Shown here: positions 28,929 through 38,206 of the stretch, piece by piece
Layout: every line of letters starts with the position of its first letter
Position numbering within the stretch: position 1 is the stretch's first letter
Virus record (IMG/VR): IMGVR_UViG_3300021471_000007
Location: 1 to 64,000 of that record
Source of the DNA: a virus
Reading direction: 5' to 3' (one strand)
Length of the DNA: 64,000 nucleotides
Notes under the pieces: generated by a model
The model's database searches: none
Told to the model about the DNA's origin: nothing
What the model saw: only the letters and a program-made list of their open reading frames with translations
Made by a program: the position numbers and the translations under genes

Positions 28929-30719
28929 TTATAAACTCACGTGCACATCTTTTTTGTCTCCAAAAAACTTGATCTTTGCGACTCCTTTTTTACCTGGTTT
29001 ATATCCTTTCTTTTCTGCATATGTGCCTTCGTAATTTAAAAAGTGTCCAGTATTAATATAATATCTTTTGTGTTTTACAACCATTTTGTTTTTATAATCT
29101 ATCTTTCTTAGTTCATCAGTCTGTAATGATAAATCATGAGTATGCCCCGAACAATTTCCTGTAATCGATACTTTTCCGTTTCTTCTTATTATTACTGTTC
29201 CATTAAATGTAGTTACATCCCACATTTTTTTGTCTTCCATCCTATGTTCTATTAAATTCTTTGACAATGCAAGTGTAACATCTTGTCTATTGCAAATTCC
29301 CAATGTATAATTAACTGTATTAGCAAAACCACTGATTCTTTGAAGTTTTCTTGTTCTATAACCAAATATGGTGCATGCTGCTTGTAATTTGTCTATTAAT
29401 TTTTCGTTTGCCGAATAATATTCATAAACTCCATCATAGTGTTTGTGTCCATCTCCTGCAATCAAAGTTTCAAGGAATATATCAAATTGTCTTTTACTGA
29501 GCTTATTTATCCAATCTGGTATATCTTTTTCTGATATTAGCTCCCTTATCTTTTCTCCTTGCTTTGCTTTTATATAAAACACCATGTCAAGTTTTTCTTT
29601 TCCTCTTATATAAATTGAAAAATCTAATTTTAATCTTTCTAATAGTGATGTAATTTCATTGGCTTTTTCTCCTTTTCTTTGGTATATCATTATTGCCTTA
29701 TGTGCTCCGTGTTCATTTTTAAAATGTCCTTCGCTTATGATCCACGCAACTAATCGAATTTCATCATCAGACAAATCATAATCTTTATTATCCATAATTC
29801 CTGTTAGTGGAATTTTTATTTGTCCTTTTAATTTCGCTAATTCCTTTGCAGGCTTGATTAAATATTCACCTTTATATTTGTATATCATTCTTTGATTTGG
29901 GCTTAAACACTGACTAATTGAGGACATCTCTATATTATATGATTCTTTTTCTTCTGTTTCAATTTTGTTCAATACTACATCTTTTTCGATTTTGTTATTA
30001 ATCAAATTAAGGTTAAGTATTATATCTCCAATGTTAACCTCGTCTTTTTTCTTCCAACCATCTGTTGTCAATATTTCTGTTTCTTCATCAAAACAATAGA
30101 CGTCAGCATCGAATGATTCACCTAATCTTCTTATTGCTCTTAATTTTCCTTCTGGCGTCGATGCACCACTTGCACCATGTGTTACATACATCGAATAATT
30201 ATTCTTTCCAACTCTTAATTTTATAAACCCAGCATATCCCATATATGGTACGCCGAGTTTACTTGCAAGCATCCTGGTTAAATCAAATCCTATTTCTTTG
30301 TAAGTCCTCTCTTCATGATTTCCTGTTAACAATGCAAGTATTTGTTTTCTTATTGGAGAAAGATATTCTACCATATTATCGAATTGATCTTCTGGAGACA
30401 TGTCTTCATAAGTATTACTCACAGAATTCATAGTAGCATTATTTAAATAATCACCCATTCCAATAACATAAGAACCAGATTTTTTAATATAATCCAAAGT
30501 GCCTTCGAACAATTTGACATCACAAGATCTTGCTCCGTAATGTATATCTCCCAGAGGTATTACCTTTATTTCTTTTTCCTTTGGAAAATCAAAACATTGT
30601 AATTTGCTTCTTTTTCTTAATCTAATTTCATCTAATTCTTCATTTAACTGTCCAATAAATTTCATCAATTCACCCTTCTTCATCTTTTTTACATCTTTCA
30701 TAACTTCATTTATATTCAT
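28929..30719 (-). CDS. Metallophosphoesterase interrupted by an intein (596 aa precursor)
   Basis: Extein motifs: GDIHYG, GMGDYLNN, TGNHEE, YVTHGASG and, after the intein, CSGHTHDLS with the terminal G-H-x-H. These are all five metal-binding motifs of calcineurin-like phosphoesterases (spliced size about 282 residues). The intein sits right before GHTH, as is typical for an active-site insertion. ATG 30719 follows AAGGTG by 8 bases; GTG 30728 is less likely. It stands behind the holin-like gene, so a nuclease, phosphatase or lysis-linked role are all open. Confidence 0.88.
   Translation of the reverse strand: MNINEVMKDVKKMKKGELMKFIGQLNEELDEIRLRKRSKLQCFDFPKEKEIKVIPLGDIHYGARSCDVKLFEGTLDYIKKSGSYVIGMGDYLNNATMNSVSNTYEDMSPEDQFDNMVEYLSPIRKQILALLTGNHEERTYKEIGFDLTRMLASKLGVPYMGYAGFIKLRVGKNNYSMYVTHGASGASTPEGKLRAIRRLGESFDADVYCFDEETEILTTDGWKKKDEVNIGDIILNLNLINNKIEKDVVLNKIETEEKESYNIEMSSISQCLSPNQRMIYKYKGEYLIKPAKELAKLKGQIKIPLTGIMDNKDYDLSDDEIRLVAWIISEGHFKNEHGAHKAIMIYQRKGEKANEITSLLERLKLDFSIYIRGKEKLDMVFYIKAKQGEKIRELISEKDIPDWINKLSKRQFDIFLETLIAGDGHKHYDGVYEYYSANEKLIDKLQAACTIFGYRTRKLQRISGFANTVNYTLGICNRQDVTLALSKNLIEHRMEDKKMWDVTTFNGTVIIRRNGKVSITGNCSGHTHDLSLQTDELRKIDYKNKMVVKHKRYYINTGHFLNYEGTYAEKKGYKPGKKGVAKIKFFGDKKDVHVSL
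29154..30095 (-). mobile_element. Intein with LAGLIDADG endonuclease (314 aa)
   Basis: Begins Cys1 (CFDEETEILTTDGW), the classic A block, and ends ITGN followed by extein Cys. Both endonuclease motifs are present: LVAWIISEGHF and FLETLIAGDGH, with their acidic residues, so homing activity is plausible. The usual penultimate His before Asn is Gly here, which slows splicing in many inteins but is tolerated in some. Flanking extein halves rejoin in frame. Confidence 0.88.
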
Positions 30720-30812
30720 AAGTAGCACACCTTAAAATTTTATATATTCATCAGCTACTTACATCTATCTTCAAATTCAATAATGACGCCTCACATAACA
30801 ATCATCGGCATT

Positions 30813-30834
30813 CAGTCACTTATAACAGTGACTG
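30813..30834 (-). other. Inverted repeat over a stop codon
   Basis: CAGTCACT-TATAAC-AGTGACTG, a perfect 8-base stem, overlaps the stop of the 37-residue gene. On the minus strand there is no T-run behind it, so it may be a processing or stability hairpin between the small membrane gene and the metallophosphoesterase. Confidence 0.55.
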
Positions 30835-30933
30835 TAGTACTCCGAATCCGGTTACGGACAAACCAACAATAGCTAGTATTGCAGCTATTGTCAAAGCAAC
30901 GTTCGTTATTATTGATATGCTTTCTTTCTCCAT
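30820..30933 (-). CDS. Tiny membrane protein (37 aa)
   Basis: MEKESISIITNVALTIAAIL is followed by AIVGLSVTGFGVLQSLL: one hydrophobic helix after a short charged start. A strong SD (GGAGGTGACAATT on the minus strand) is in front of ATG 30933. Adjacent to the two-helix holin-like gene, so it may be a second holin component or antiholin. Confidence 0.65.
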   Translation of the reverse strand: MEKESISIITNVALTIAAILAIVGLSVTGFGVLQSLL

Positions 30934-30970
30934 GAATTGTCACCTCCATTTAACTTTTGATGACTATGAT

Positions 30971-31159
30971 TTACTTGTCTTCCTTTTTCCATACAATTGG
31001 TTCTTTTGTTACTAACCTTAGTATGAAGTTTATTACAACTAGTATTGATGCTACCAACTCTGGACTTAATTCTATACCAAAGTATTGACTAGATATCATG
31101 CCAGCCAATGTAAGTAGATTTACCCAAAAGGTTTTTGATTTCAAAATAGTTTTTCCCAT
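30971..31159 (-). CDS. Holin-like two-helix membrane protein (62 aa)
   Basis: SKTFWVNLLTLAGMISSQYFGIELSPELVASILVVINFILRLVTKEPIVW resembles small phage holin-type proteins: K-T-F-W-x-N start, two hydrophobic helices separated by a short polar turn, ending NFILR..T..P. SD GAGGTG before ATG 31159. It heads a short unit with its own TATA box. Confidence 0.7.
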   Translation of the reverse strand: MGKTILKSKTFWVNLLTLAGMISSQYFGIELSPELVASILVVINFILRLVTKEPIVWKKEDK

Positions 31160-31189
31160 ACAAACACCTCACATTATTATTGTATTAAT

Positions 31190-31203
31190 TATATATATAA
31201 ATC
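31190..31203 (-). promoter_or_regulatory. TATA box for the lysis-like cassette
   Basis: On the minus strand the sequence reads TTTATATATATA about 30 bases before the SD and ATG of the holin-like gene, placing the start close to the SD. A spacer of 180 bases separates this cassette from the tail-hub gene; it holds no gene. Confidence 0.5.
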
Positions 31204-31338
31204 TAACTCCGCCTAATCCATACGCTTCCATCAAAGATTTCCATGGGTATGTATGTGTTCACACATATCGTGTTTACAATTGGGCTGTTATGCAACATTT
31301 ATAACACCGTTTTAAGCTCTTAAAATGCTTGTTTTTTG

Positions 31339-32811
31339 TTATGAATACAATATTGAGAAACCTTCCACTTGTGGATTCGGGTTAAATGAATCTATATGGA
31401 AATTAAATTTTATTCTTAATTTTTTGCCAGCATTGCTTGTAGAGTACTTTGTACCAGTATATACCGTACCAACAGCCGGTTCCCAATTAAGACCGCCATC
31501 TACACTAATCTTTACCTCTGTTTGTGCTAAATCCTGACCAGATATTTTTAGCTCATAGTATTGTATATTATCTGTTGTGTCTGCATCATAAACTTCACTT
31601 ATCCAAGTACCGTTAGAACTACCAGATTGTAGTTGTAATTTACCATCTAATATCAATGTATTTGTATGCGTACCGGAATCCGCATCAAATGTTTCGTTTA
31701 CACTATAATCTAAGTCATTTTCATTTACAACATCTTCAAGAGAAAGCTCTTTTTCTGTATGTTTTCTAAATAACGAGGGTATGTGTTTTTTTGTTTGTAT
31801 TGTTGATTTTGTTTGTAACTCCGGAAATTTGTGTTTAAATTTATAAATCTTAAATTGCTGATGTATCGATTGTGTTGGGTTAGATATCCAAATAAAATCA
31901 CCAGGTCTTAATGATGGTAACAATAATGATTTTGCTGTACCTCTTTTTTGTGGAGTTTTTAATAATTCTAATTCTGCATTTGCACGTTCTTTTGCTTGCT
32001 GTAGTGTTGTTATTGATTTGTCCTTCACTATCTTTTCTTTGACATTGAGTGATGCAGATGAATCCATTGCTGTATATACTATCTCAAGTCCACTGTTGTC
32101 TTCACCATATACAATAACTTTGTTTTTGACGTCTTTTGTATCTGTACCGATACCCTCTATTTTAATAAGATTATCATTCCACACTATGGCTTCGTCTGGA
32201 TTTGTTTGTGTAAATTCTTCAAAGAAATGGCAATCCTTGTTATCATCTACATAGAAATCATATCCAGCTATCTCACACAAATCTTTTATACAATCCCAAA
32301 ATGGTTTTTGGCTCCAGTTTATAGTCGCCTTTGTTGTATTAGTTGCAACATTTGTTGTCGTAAACGATTCTGACAATTTGGAATTCGCGTCTGCTATTAT
32401 AGTATTTAATATCGAATCACTTGTACCACTGATCTGCGTGTCTTCAAATGTTCGTGTAATTGTTATATCCAATAATTTTTCTGAATAATGACTGCCTTTT
32501 ACAGTAAGAAAATATGCTCGATCAAATTTCTGTTCAACAACATCTATCAGTCCGAGATACCTTAATGTTTCAGTTCCATCTCTGGTTATGTATAATTTGA
32601 CTATTTCGCCGCCAGTATATTTATCATTATAAGAACCATCGGTATTTATTAGTTCGAATGAAAATTTGCCAACACCGTCTGTTACTGTTTTTTCAAATTC
32701 TGCTTTAACAATATCATCTGTTACATCTACTTCGTCTATTAATATTCTATATGATATGTTAAGCTTTCTCGGTATCCAAATAAATACTTCTTGAGATCCA
32801 CGTGTTGACAT
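31339..32811 (-). CDS. Tail hub / baseplate protein, gpD-like (490 aa)
   Basis: SYRILIDEVDVTDDIVKAEFEKTVTDGVGKFSFELIN and TGGEIVKLYI...LRYLGLIDVVEQKF match the first barrel of phage tail-hub (gp27/gpD) proteins. KPFWDCIKDLCEIAGYDFYVDDNKDCHFFEE is the conserved middle segment. The C-terminal 120 residues (YELKISGQDLAQTEVKISVDGGLNWEPA) look like an added beta-sandwich, perhaps for fibre attachment. Last gene of the tail module. Confidence 0.75.
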   Translation of the reverse strand: MSTRGSQEVFIWIPRKLNISYRILIDEVDVTDDIVKAEFEKTVTDGVGKFSFELINTDGSYNDKYTGGEIVKLYITRDGTETLRYLGLIDVVEQKFDRAYFLTVKGSHYSEKLLDITITRTFEDTQISGTSDSILNTIIADANSKLSESFTTTNVATNTTKATINWSQKPFWDCIKDLCEIAGYDFYVDDNKDCHFFEEFTQTNPDEAIVWNDNLIKIEGIGTDTKDVKNKVIVYGEDNSGLEIVYTAMDSSASLNVKEKIVKDKSITTLQQAKERANAELELLKTPQKRGTAKSLLLPSLRPGDFIWISNPTQSIHQQFKIYKFKHKFPELQTKSTIQTKKHIPSLFRKHTEKELSLEDVVNENDLDYSVNETFDADSGTHTNTLILDGKLQLQSGSSNGTWISEVYDADTTDNIQYYELKISGQDLAQTEVKISVDGGLNWEPAVGTVYTGTKYSTSNAGKKLRIKFNFHIDSFNPNPQVEGFSILYS

Positions 32812-32815
32812 CTAA

Positions 32816-35800
32816 TCAACTCCAACAATTTATGCAATCTGCACAACACAAATCATAAGTTACATTAGCCGTAACCAAACTATGCAGTTCTGTTGCATTG
32901 CAATTATATAAATCAACCCAAAACCACAAACCATACCAGGTAGTTACCGGTAGAGTTTCAATATTATTTAATATTGGATATTTTGTTGTATTTAATATAA
33001 CGGCATCATCTTTTGAGCTTGTTGTGCTTACACTCATATTAATGCAAGATGGCAGATTGGAATTTAAATATATGCTCATATTTGCGGTTTTGTCATAGGA
33101 CATTGTTGTTATATTCCAAAACGGTATTGTATCACTCTGACCATACGGTGTTATATTAGTGTCATTTAAAAAAGATGGAAAGAACTCCATGTATGGATAT
33201 AATGTATTGAGATTAACATCTGAATAAACATTCATAATAGAATGTGTGTCAGAACTTGGCGCATATTCACTATCACCATAAAAATTTGCTGTTACTGTTA
33301 TATTATCAGAACCTTTATAATATATGGCAAGATCACTCATCTCAACTGTGCCATTAGAATCTGAAGATATAATAAACGGCACATTAACCGTTTCATCATT
33401 TGAATTATTCAGATAATATGATATTGCTGTTGTATTTAATGTAATTGGATTATATTGTTGTGTATAATTTATTTCTATATTATCTATTGTAAGCGTTCCA
33501 CCATCTGACTTTAAATTAATTGGTATTAGACAATAGCCAAATGAATCTGGTGTGCAAGTACTCAAATAATCGGATAACTCAGAACCGAAATCATCGGTTG
33601 TATTTGTTATATTGAAATCACCATTTTCTATCCATTCAACATCACCATCACCACTGACATCAATGTATGATGCATGCGGATACATTTTAACATTCAGCCA
33701 TCCTTCATAATAATTGATTTGATCCATATCACCAAGATCACCATATATCTTTATTCTTATCATATCATCTTGATAATAATCTGTCATGTTGGAACCAGCA
33801 ACTGTTACATTAGAATAATAAGTAGGAATGCTTGGCAATGAATTATCAAACAGATCCCAAGTATCATCTGTGAAATTATATATATATGCTCCGCGTGTAC
33901 CGCCCACAAAAACAATAATTCTTCCATACCATTTTATGTATTCTATGTTTGTTGCATCTGCACCAATGGTGTAATTTTGTATAATATAACCAGCATGATT
34001 GCTTCCAAGCATAGCCGATGTTGAATAATCAGAATCACATGCATCGGTGTAAAACGACCAACCGTTTGTAATAGCAGTACATCCCTCTAGAGCAGACACG
34101 GACTGTTTTCCTGTTACATTCACAGTTGCATTATTTACTATTGCTGTTTTTGGCAATTCAAAATAACCCGTTATTGTTTTTGGTGAATCATATACAAAGT
34201 CTTTTGTTTTAGTACCATCATTAAATGTACTTAGTGTTACATTGCCTTCTTTTAATTCACCAACAATATTTGTATCCAAAACATTATCTATATATAACTT
34301 TACATTCTTTGGCAAACCATTAGTATTATAACCTGTAAGCGATATGTTTCCACTGGTTACATAATCATATTTGTTAAATGTAACATTAACTGTTTTATTA
34401 ATCGATGAATTTGTATACACTATTTTTATATAAGGCATAAATGATCCATATTCTTTTGAATAGAATTGTATTAAGTCAGATCCGCTTTGTGCACCACTAA
34501 AAAATAATGATGCATTATGCTCATTGTTTCGTTCGAGTTCGAGCCAATCCGTTATATCAAAAGACATCCAATATGGTGTTGCATTATCACCATAGTATGT
34601 GCTGTTTTTAGTTATAAATTGACTATAAGACGGTCTTTCATTCCATGTGATATCGTTTTCAGACCAAGTTTGATCGTTTACCTGGTAGACACTTATGTTT
34701 ATCTGCTCACCACTTTCATATGTAGTATCATATACATAAACAAACAATCTTGCATTTAGTATTTGTTTATCAAAAACATCAGATAAATTAAACTTCATGT
34801 AACCATATACTAAATCTGATACATACGTTCCAACACTTATATGATCATCTGTTCCATAATTTGAATCCGGATAACTTTGCACAACATACGCATCGTCTAA
34901 TATCGAATCTGAATTCAGTTGTATATCATAACCATAAAATTCATCAAATGTTACATTCTTTGCTGTAGATCCATCACTAAATTCCTGTTTTGCTGCGAAT
35001 GTAGTAAAATTATATTCGAAGTTTAAAATACCGAATCTAACTTTAGTTTCATACCAATTTGTTAGATAACTGCCACTTTCATCTACTAACATATCATCTA
35101 TTTGTAGTATACCATCAGATAAAAAGTCTGTTGCATTATCAGATGTTATGTTTACTTGCCTATATATCATTCCTGATGTTCCACCCTCATCTGATGAATT
35201 ATATACAACTTGCCAATCGTTGGAAGTATAATTATAAAGCCTTAATACCGAATGTGCACCAAGATCATCTGCTTGTTCTGCTTTGAAATATATTTGTGCA
35301 CTCCTTACATTCGATGGTATTGTATAATTCTCATATACATGTGAATTGCCTATATAGCTACCAGTTGTAGCAGCAGCAGAAACCCAATCTTCATCAACAG
35401 CATGCGAACAATCATATGTGCCTGTACTAAATGTGCCTTCACAAGCATAACTGTCTTCCGTATCATCCCAATCAAGCCACGTAATGTTAACACTTGATGA
35501 GTTTATATAGTCAACACCAAAGCCCGGTGCATATATTGATAAATACATTTCTTTGTCTATATCAGAACTGAAATTGGCTTTTAGTGTTACAACTGAACCT
35601 TGATCATAATAACGATCTGCATTTAAACCATTAAGATATAAATTTATATGTGATGATTTTAAAACATCTAGATATAACGTATCTGAACTCGATGTATAGT
35701 TATCATTGCCTTCATAAAAACCGGTTATATTAAATTTTCCAAACTCACTTAACAATGTATAATTATATAATGGTGTTGTGCCGGTTTGTATCGTCCACCC

Positions 35801-37726
35801 AGTCATATTTGTATCCAAACCAACCGTTTCTCCGCTAGCATTAACATATACAGTAAAATTCGCCACTGTACCATTGCCTAAAGTACTATCAGAATGTGTT
35901 CCATTTATTAATAATATTGTTTGCGTCTGCGCCGTGCTTATCGTAGTAATCCAACTATCTGTAGAACTCCATAAATCTTCAGAGTCATTTGCATAAAACT
36001 TCCAAGTATACGTTCCAGCACCCAATATTATATCGTAATAGGATGTATTTTCATCTCTTGTAGTTGTATAATTATGCGGTGTTCCTGTATAATTTATTTC
36101 TATATAACTAAAATTATAACCATTGGAATCTTTGTCATCACTCCACGTTACATTAAATTGTGAATGTATTAAAGGAGAATATGATGATGGACTATATGAG
36201 TTATTTGCTGACCATTGTGGTGATATTTTTGATACAGTTTCTGAACCAATTGAATATGTGGGTTCTGGATCTGCTAATAAATATAATGTAAAATTATCGC
36301 CTGAAACATTACACGCAGTCGATGGACTGCTTAATGAAAACAAAAAACCAACCGTATCACTATTAGGAAAAGTTGCTGCATGATTCTGATTTTCAACTAC
36401 ACTAAAAACCGGATCATCCCAAGTAAAATTTTCACAGGTATTATTCATTTTTATGATTAAATGATGCCAATCTTGATCTTGTGCCCAAGAGTTGTCTCCA
36501 GTTTTCCAACCATTCAAATTCCATTTCCATCCGTATGAAGCCCATGATTGGTGTTCGATTCTCCAAGCTATAGTAGAATCATTGGAACCAAACATCGCTG
36601 AATGTGAGTCACCGGAATGTGTTCCGTCTTGCATATAATCAAGTTCCATGACAATATACACTCCACTAGAAAAATTAAAATGTTTTTTTGAAACTAAGTC
36701 CGTTCCTTTATTCTCAGGAAAAGTGACAATTCCATCACCCACATCGGGTAAATCGCCTCCAGTAAAACGTGGAGACCATATTGATGTATTAATTGCATTA
36801 CCATCAAATGCATCATAGATGTTATATCTAATATCATTCCAACTTGAATTAGCAAAATTAGCATTAGTGTTGCCATAATAAACATTATAGTCCGATGTTG
36901 ATGATGCATTTACATCAATCTTAAAAGTCAATTCCACATGTGTTGAATTGCAATTTCTTAAACCAAAATCAATTTCATTGTCTGTGGTATTTATAACTCT
37001 TATGTCTGAACAATCGGCCTTTGCGTTTCCACTATGATTAAACCAAACAACAATGGGATAATTTATCAAATCATTCCCAGAATTTTCTGTTATTGTTATT
37101 GTTTTTCTATAATTCCAATTTGAATTCCACCACGTAGGATCAAACAATCTAACATTAAACACTTCATAATCAGATTTAATATCATACTGTGCTTTTACAA
37201 TTCCTGTTTTATAAACCCATGCCCAACGATAGTCTGGGTTTAAGCTAACTTTCATATTCTTGCCAAATTCTAATAGTGTTTCTCCGTGTAACTTATAAGT
37301 AGGGCCATCATATGTCAAGTCTCTTACTTCATATCTATAAAATTTACCAGAAGCATTAAATATTTCAACTTGGTGTGATATTGGAAACAATTCCTTGTTT
37401 TTTATATCACCTCTAAAATAATAAGTATCTTTGATTACAGGCCCTCTTATATATTTAGTATATCGAGTGATATAGACATCATTACCACTAATATTAGTAT
37501 CAATATGAATAGACGACAAATCACGATTCATTTGTTTAGAACCGTCAAACAGCTTATTGTATTCACGACCAGACACTGTCCAAATCCAACTATATTTTTC
37601 ACTAGGCACATAAAACGTTGTTTTATCTCTGTCAACTCTTATACGCACCTGGTTACTAAAAGTAACATAAACACTAGTAAGTGTTATTAATACTATTAAA
37701 AAACCAACAATCTGTTTTTTGTTCAT
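32816..37726 (-). CDS. Giant surface/tail-fibre protein with DUF2341 and DNRLRE-like regions (1636 aa)
   Basis: N-terminal hydrophobic helix (IVGFLIVLITLTSVYVTF). About residues 200-290 (WWNSNWNYRKTITITEN..DLINYPIVVWFNHS...YNVYYGN) are DUF2341. A lectin-like sandwich follows (FDAFDG...FSSGVYIVMELDYMQDG). Around 960-1120 is a DNRLRE-like region (DAYVVQSYPDSNYGTDDHISVG...YMKFNLSD). Much of the rest is Ig-like and rich in N-x-T. Such modules are typical of archaeal surface proteins. Placed directly behind the distal-tail genes, it probably contacts the host envelope. Confidence 0.8.
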   Translation of the reverse strand: MNKKQIVGFLIVLITLTSVYVTFSNQVRIRVDRDKTTFYVPSEKYSWIWTVSGREYNKLFDGSKQMNRDLSSIHIDTNISGNDVYITRYTKYIRGPVIKDTYYFRGDIKNKELFPISHQVEIFNASGKFYRYEVRDLTYDGPTYKLHGETLLEFGKNMKVSLNPDYRWAWVYKTGIVKAQYDIKSDYEVFNVRLFDPTWWNSNWNYRKTITITENSGNDLINYPIVVWFNHSGNAKADCSDIRVINTTDNEIDFGLRNCNSTHVELTFKIDVNASSTSDYNVYYGNTNANFANSSWNDIRYNIYDAFDGNAINTSIWSPRFTGGDLPDVGDGIVTFPENKGTDLVSKKHFNFSSGVYIVMELDYMQDGTHSGDSHSAMFGSNDSTIAWRIEHQSWASYGWKWNLNGWKTGDNSWAQDQDWHHLIIKMNNTCENFTWDDPVFSVVENQNHAATFPNSDTVGFLFSLSSPSTACNVSGDNFTLYLLADPEPTYSIGSETVSKISPQWSANNSYSPSSYSPLIHSQFNVTWSDDKDSNGYNFSYIEINYTGTPHNYTTTRDENTSYYDIILGAGTYTWKFYANDSEDLWSSTDSWITTISTAQTQTILLINGTHSDSTLGNGTVANFTVYVNASGETVGLDTNMTGWTIQTGTTPLYNYTLLSEFGKFNITGFYEGNDNYTSSSDTLYLDVLKSSHINLYLNGLNADRYYDQGSVVTLKANFSSDIDKEMYLSIYAPGFGVDYINSSSVNITWLDWDDTEDSYACEGTFSTGTYDCSHAVDEDWVSAAATTGSYIGNSHVYENYTIPSNVRSAQIYFKAEQADDLGAHSVLRLYNYTSNDWQVVYNSSDEGGTSGMIYRQVNITSDNATDFLSDGILQIDDMLVDESGSYLTNWYETKVRFGILNFEYNFTTFAAKQEFSDGSTAKNVTFDEFYGYDIQLNSDSILDDAYVVQSYPDSNYGTDDHISVGTYVSDLVYGYMKFNLSDVFDKQILNARLFVYVYDTTYESGEQINISVYQVNDQTWSENDITWNERPSYSQFITKNSTYYGDNATPYWMSFDITDWLELERNNEHNASLFFSGAQSGSDLIQFYSKEYGSFMPYIKIVYTNSSINKTVNVTFNKYDYVTSGNISLTGYNTNGLPKNVKLYIDNVLDTNIVGELKEGNVTLSTFNDGTKTKDFVYDSPKTITGYFELPKTAIVNNATVNVTGKQSVSALEGCTAITNGWSFYTDACDSDYSTSAMLGSNHAGYIIQNYTIGADATNIEYIKWYGRIIVFVGGTRGAYIYNFTDDTWDLFDNSLPSIPTYYSNVTVAGSNMTDYYQDDMIRIKIYGDLGDMDQINYYEGWLNVKMYPHASYIDVSGDGDVEWIENGDFNITNTTDDFGSELSDYLSTCTPDSFGYCLIPINLKSDGGTLTIDNIEINYTQQYNPITLNTTAISYYLNNSNDETVNVPFIISSDSNGTVEMSDLAIYYKGSDNITVTANFYGDSEYAPSSDTHSIMNVYSDVNLNTLYPYMEFFPSFLNDTNITPYGQSDTIPFWNITTMSYDKTANMSIYLNSNLPSCINMSVSTTSSKDDAVILNTTKYPILNNIETLPVTTWYGLWFWVDLYNCNATELHSLVTANVTYDLCCADCINCWS

Positions 37727-38202
37727 TACTTATCCACCCCTATAACAAACACACCAGTAAATCCAATCTTCCTATAAGGTGTAACTGACTCATCTTCTTT
37801 TATCGCACCGACTTTTTCTGAGAATTTCATTTTATTTATATTAACTGTATATTTTTGCTGTTGGTTATCAGCAGATTTACCCCATACAACAGTGCACGTT
37901 CCACCAGAGTTTGCAATATTAAGTAAGTTGTTTTTCTTTTCTAATGCCGATATACTAGCTTCATCTGTAAGAACACCATTAACAGTTATTGCCTGTTTAA
38001 CCTGAAGCAAATCGATTAACAATCTTTGAGGATCAGTTGATCCACGTTGATCCTGTGGAACAGGTAAAGGTATATCTATTAAATCTTTAGCATAATCAAA
38101 ATCAACACTAAACGTACTTATCTTAACAGTAGTACCGCCTGTTATTGTATCGCCAGATACCGTTCCAGTTGTTACAAAAAAATCTTCAGTAACATCAACC
38201 AT
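37726..38202 (-). CDS. Tail protein following the tape measure (158 aa)
   Basis: Strands with G-T-T pattern (FVTTGTVSGDTITGGTTVKISTFSVDFD), PVPQDQRGSTDPQRLLIDLLQVKQAITVNG, then KYTVNINKMKFSEKV and ESVTPYRKIGFTGVFVIG. By position (between tape measure and fibre/hub) and composition it looks like a distal-tail or baseplate-wedge protein. The start overlaps the tape-measure region by a few bases' spacing; no family is certain. Confidence 0.65.
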   Translation of the reverse strand: MVDVTEDFFVTTGTVSGDTITGGTTVKISTFSVDFDYAKDLIDIPLPVPQDQRGSTDPQRLLIDLLQVKQAITVNGVLTDEASISALEKKNNLLNIANSGGTCTVVWGKSADNQQQKYTVNINKMKFSEKVGAIKEDESVTPYRKIGFTGVFVIGVDK

Positions 38203-38206
38203 ATAA

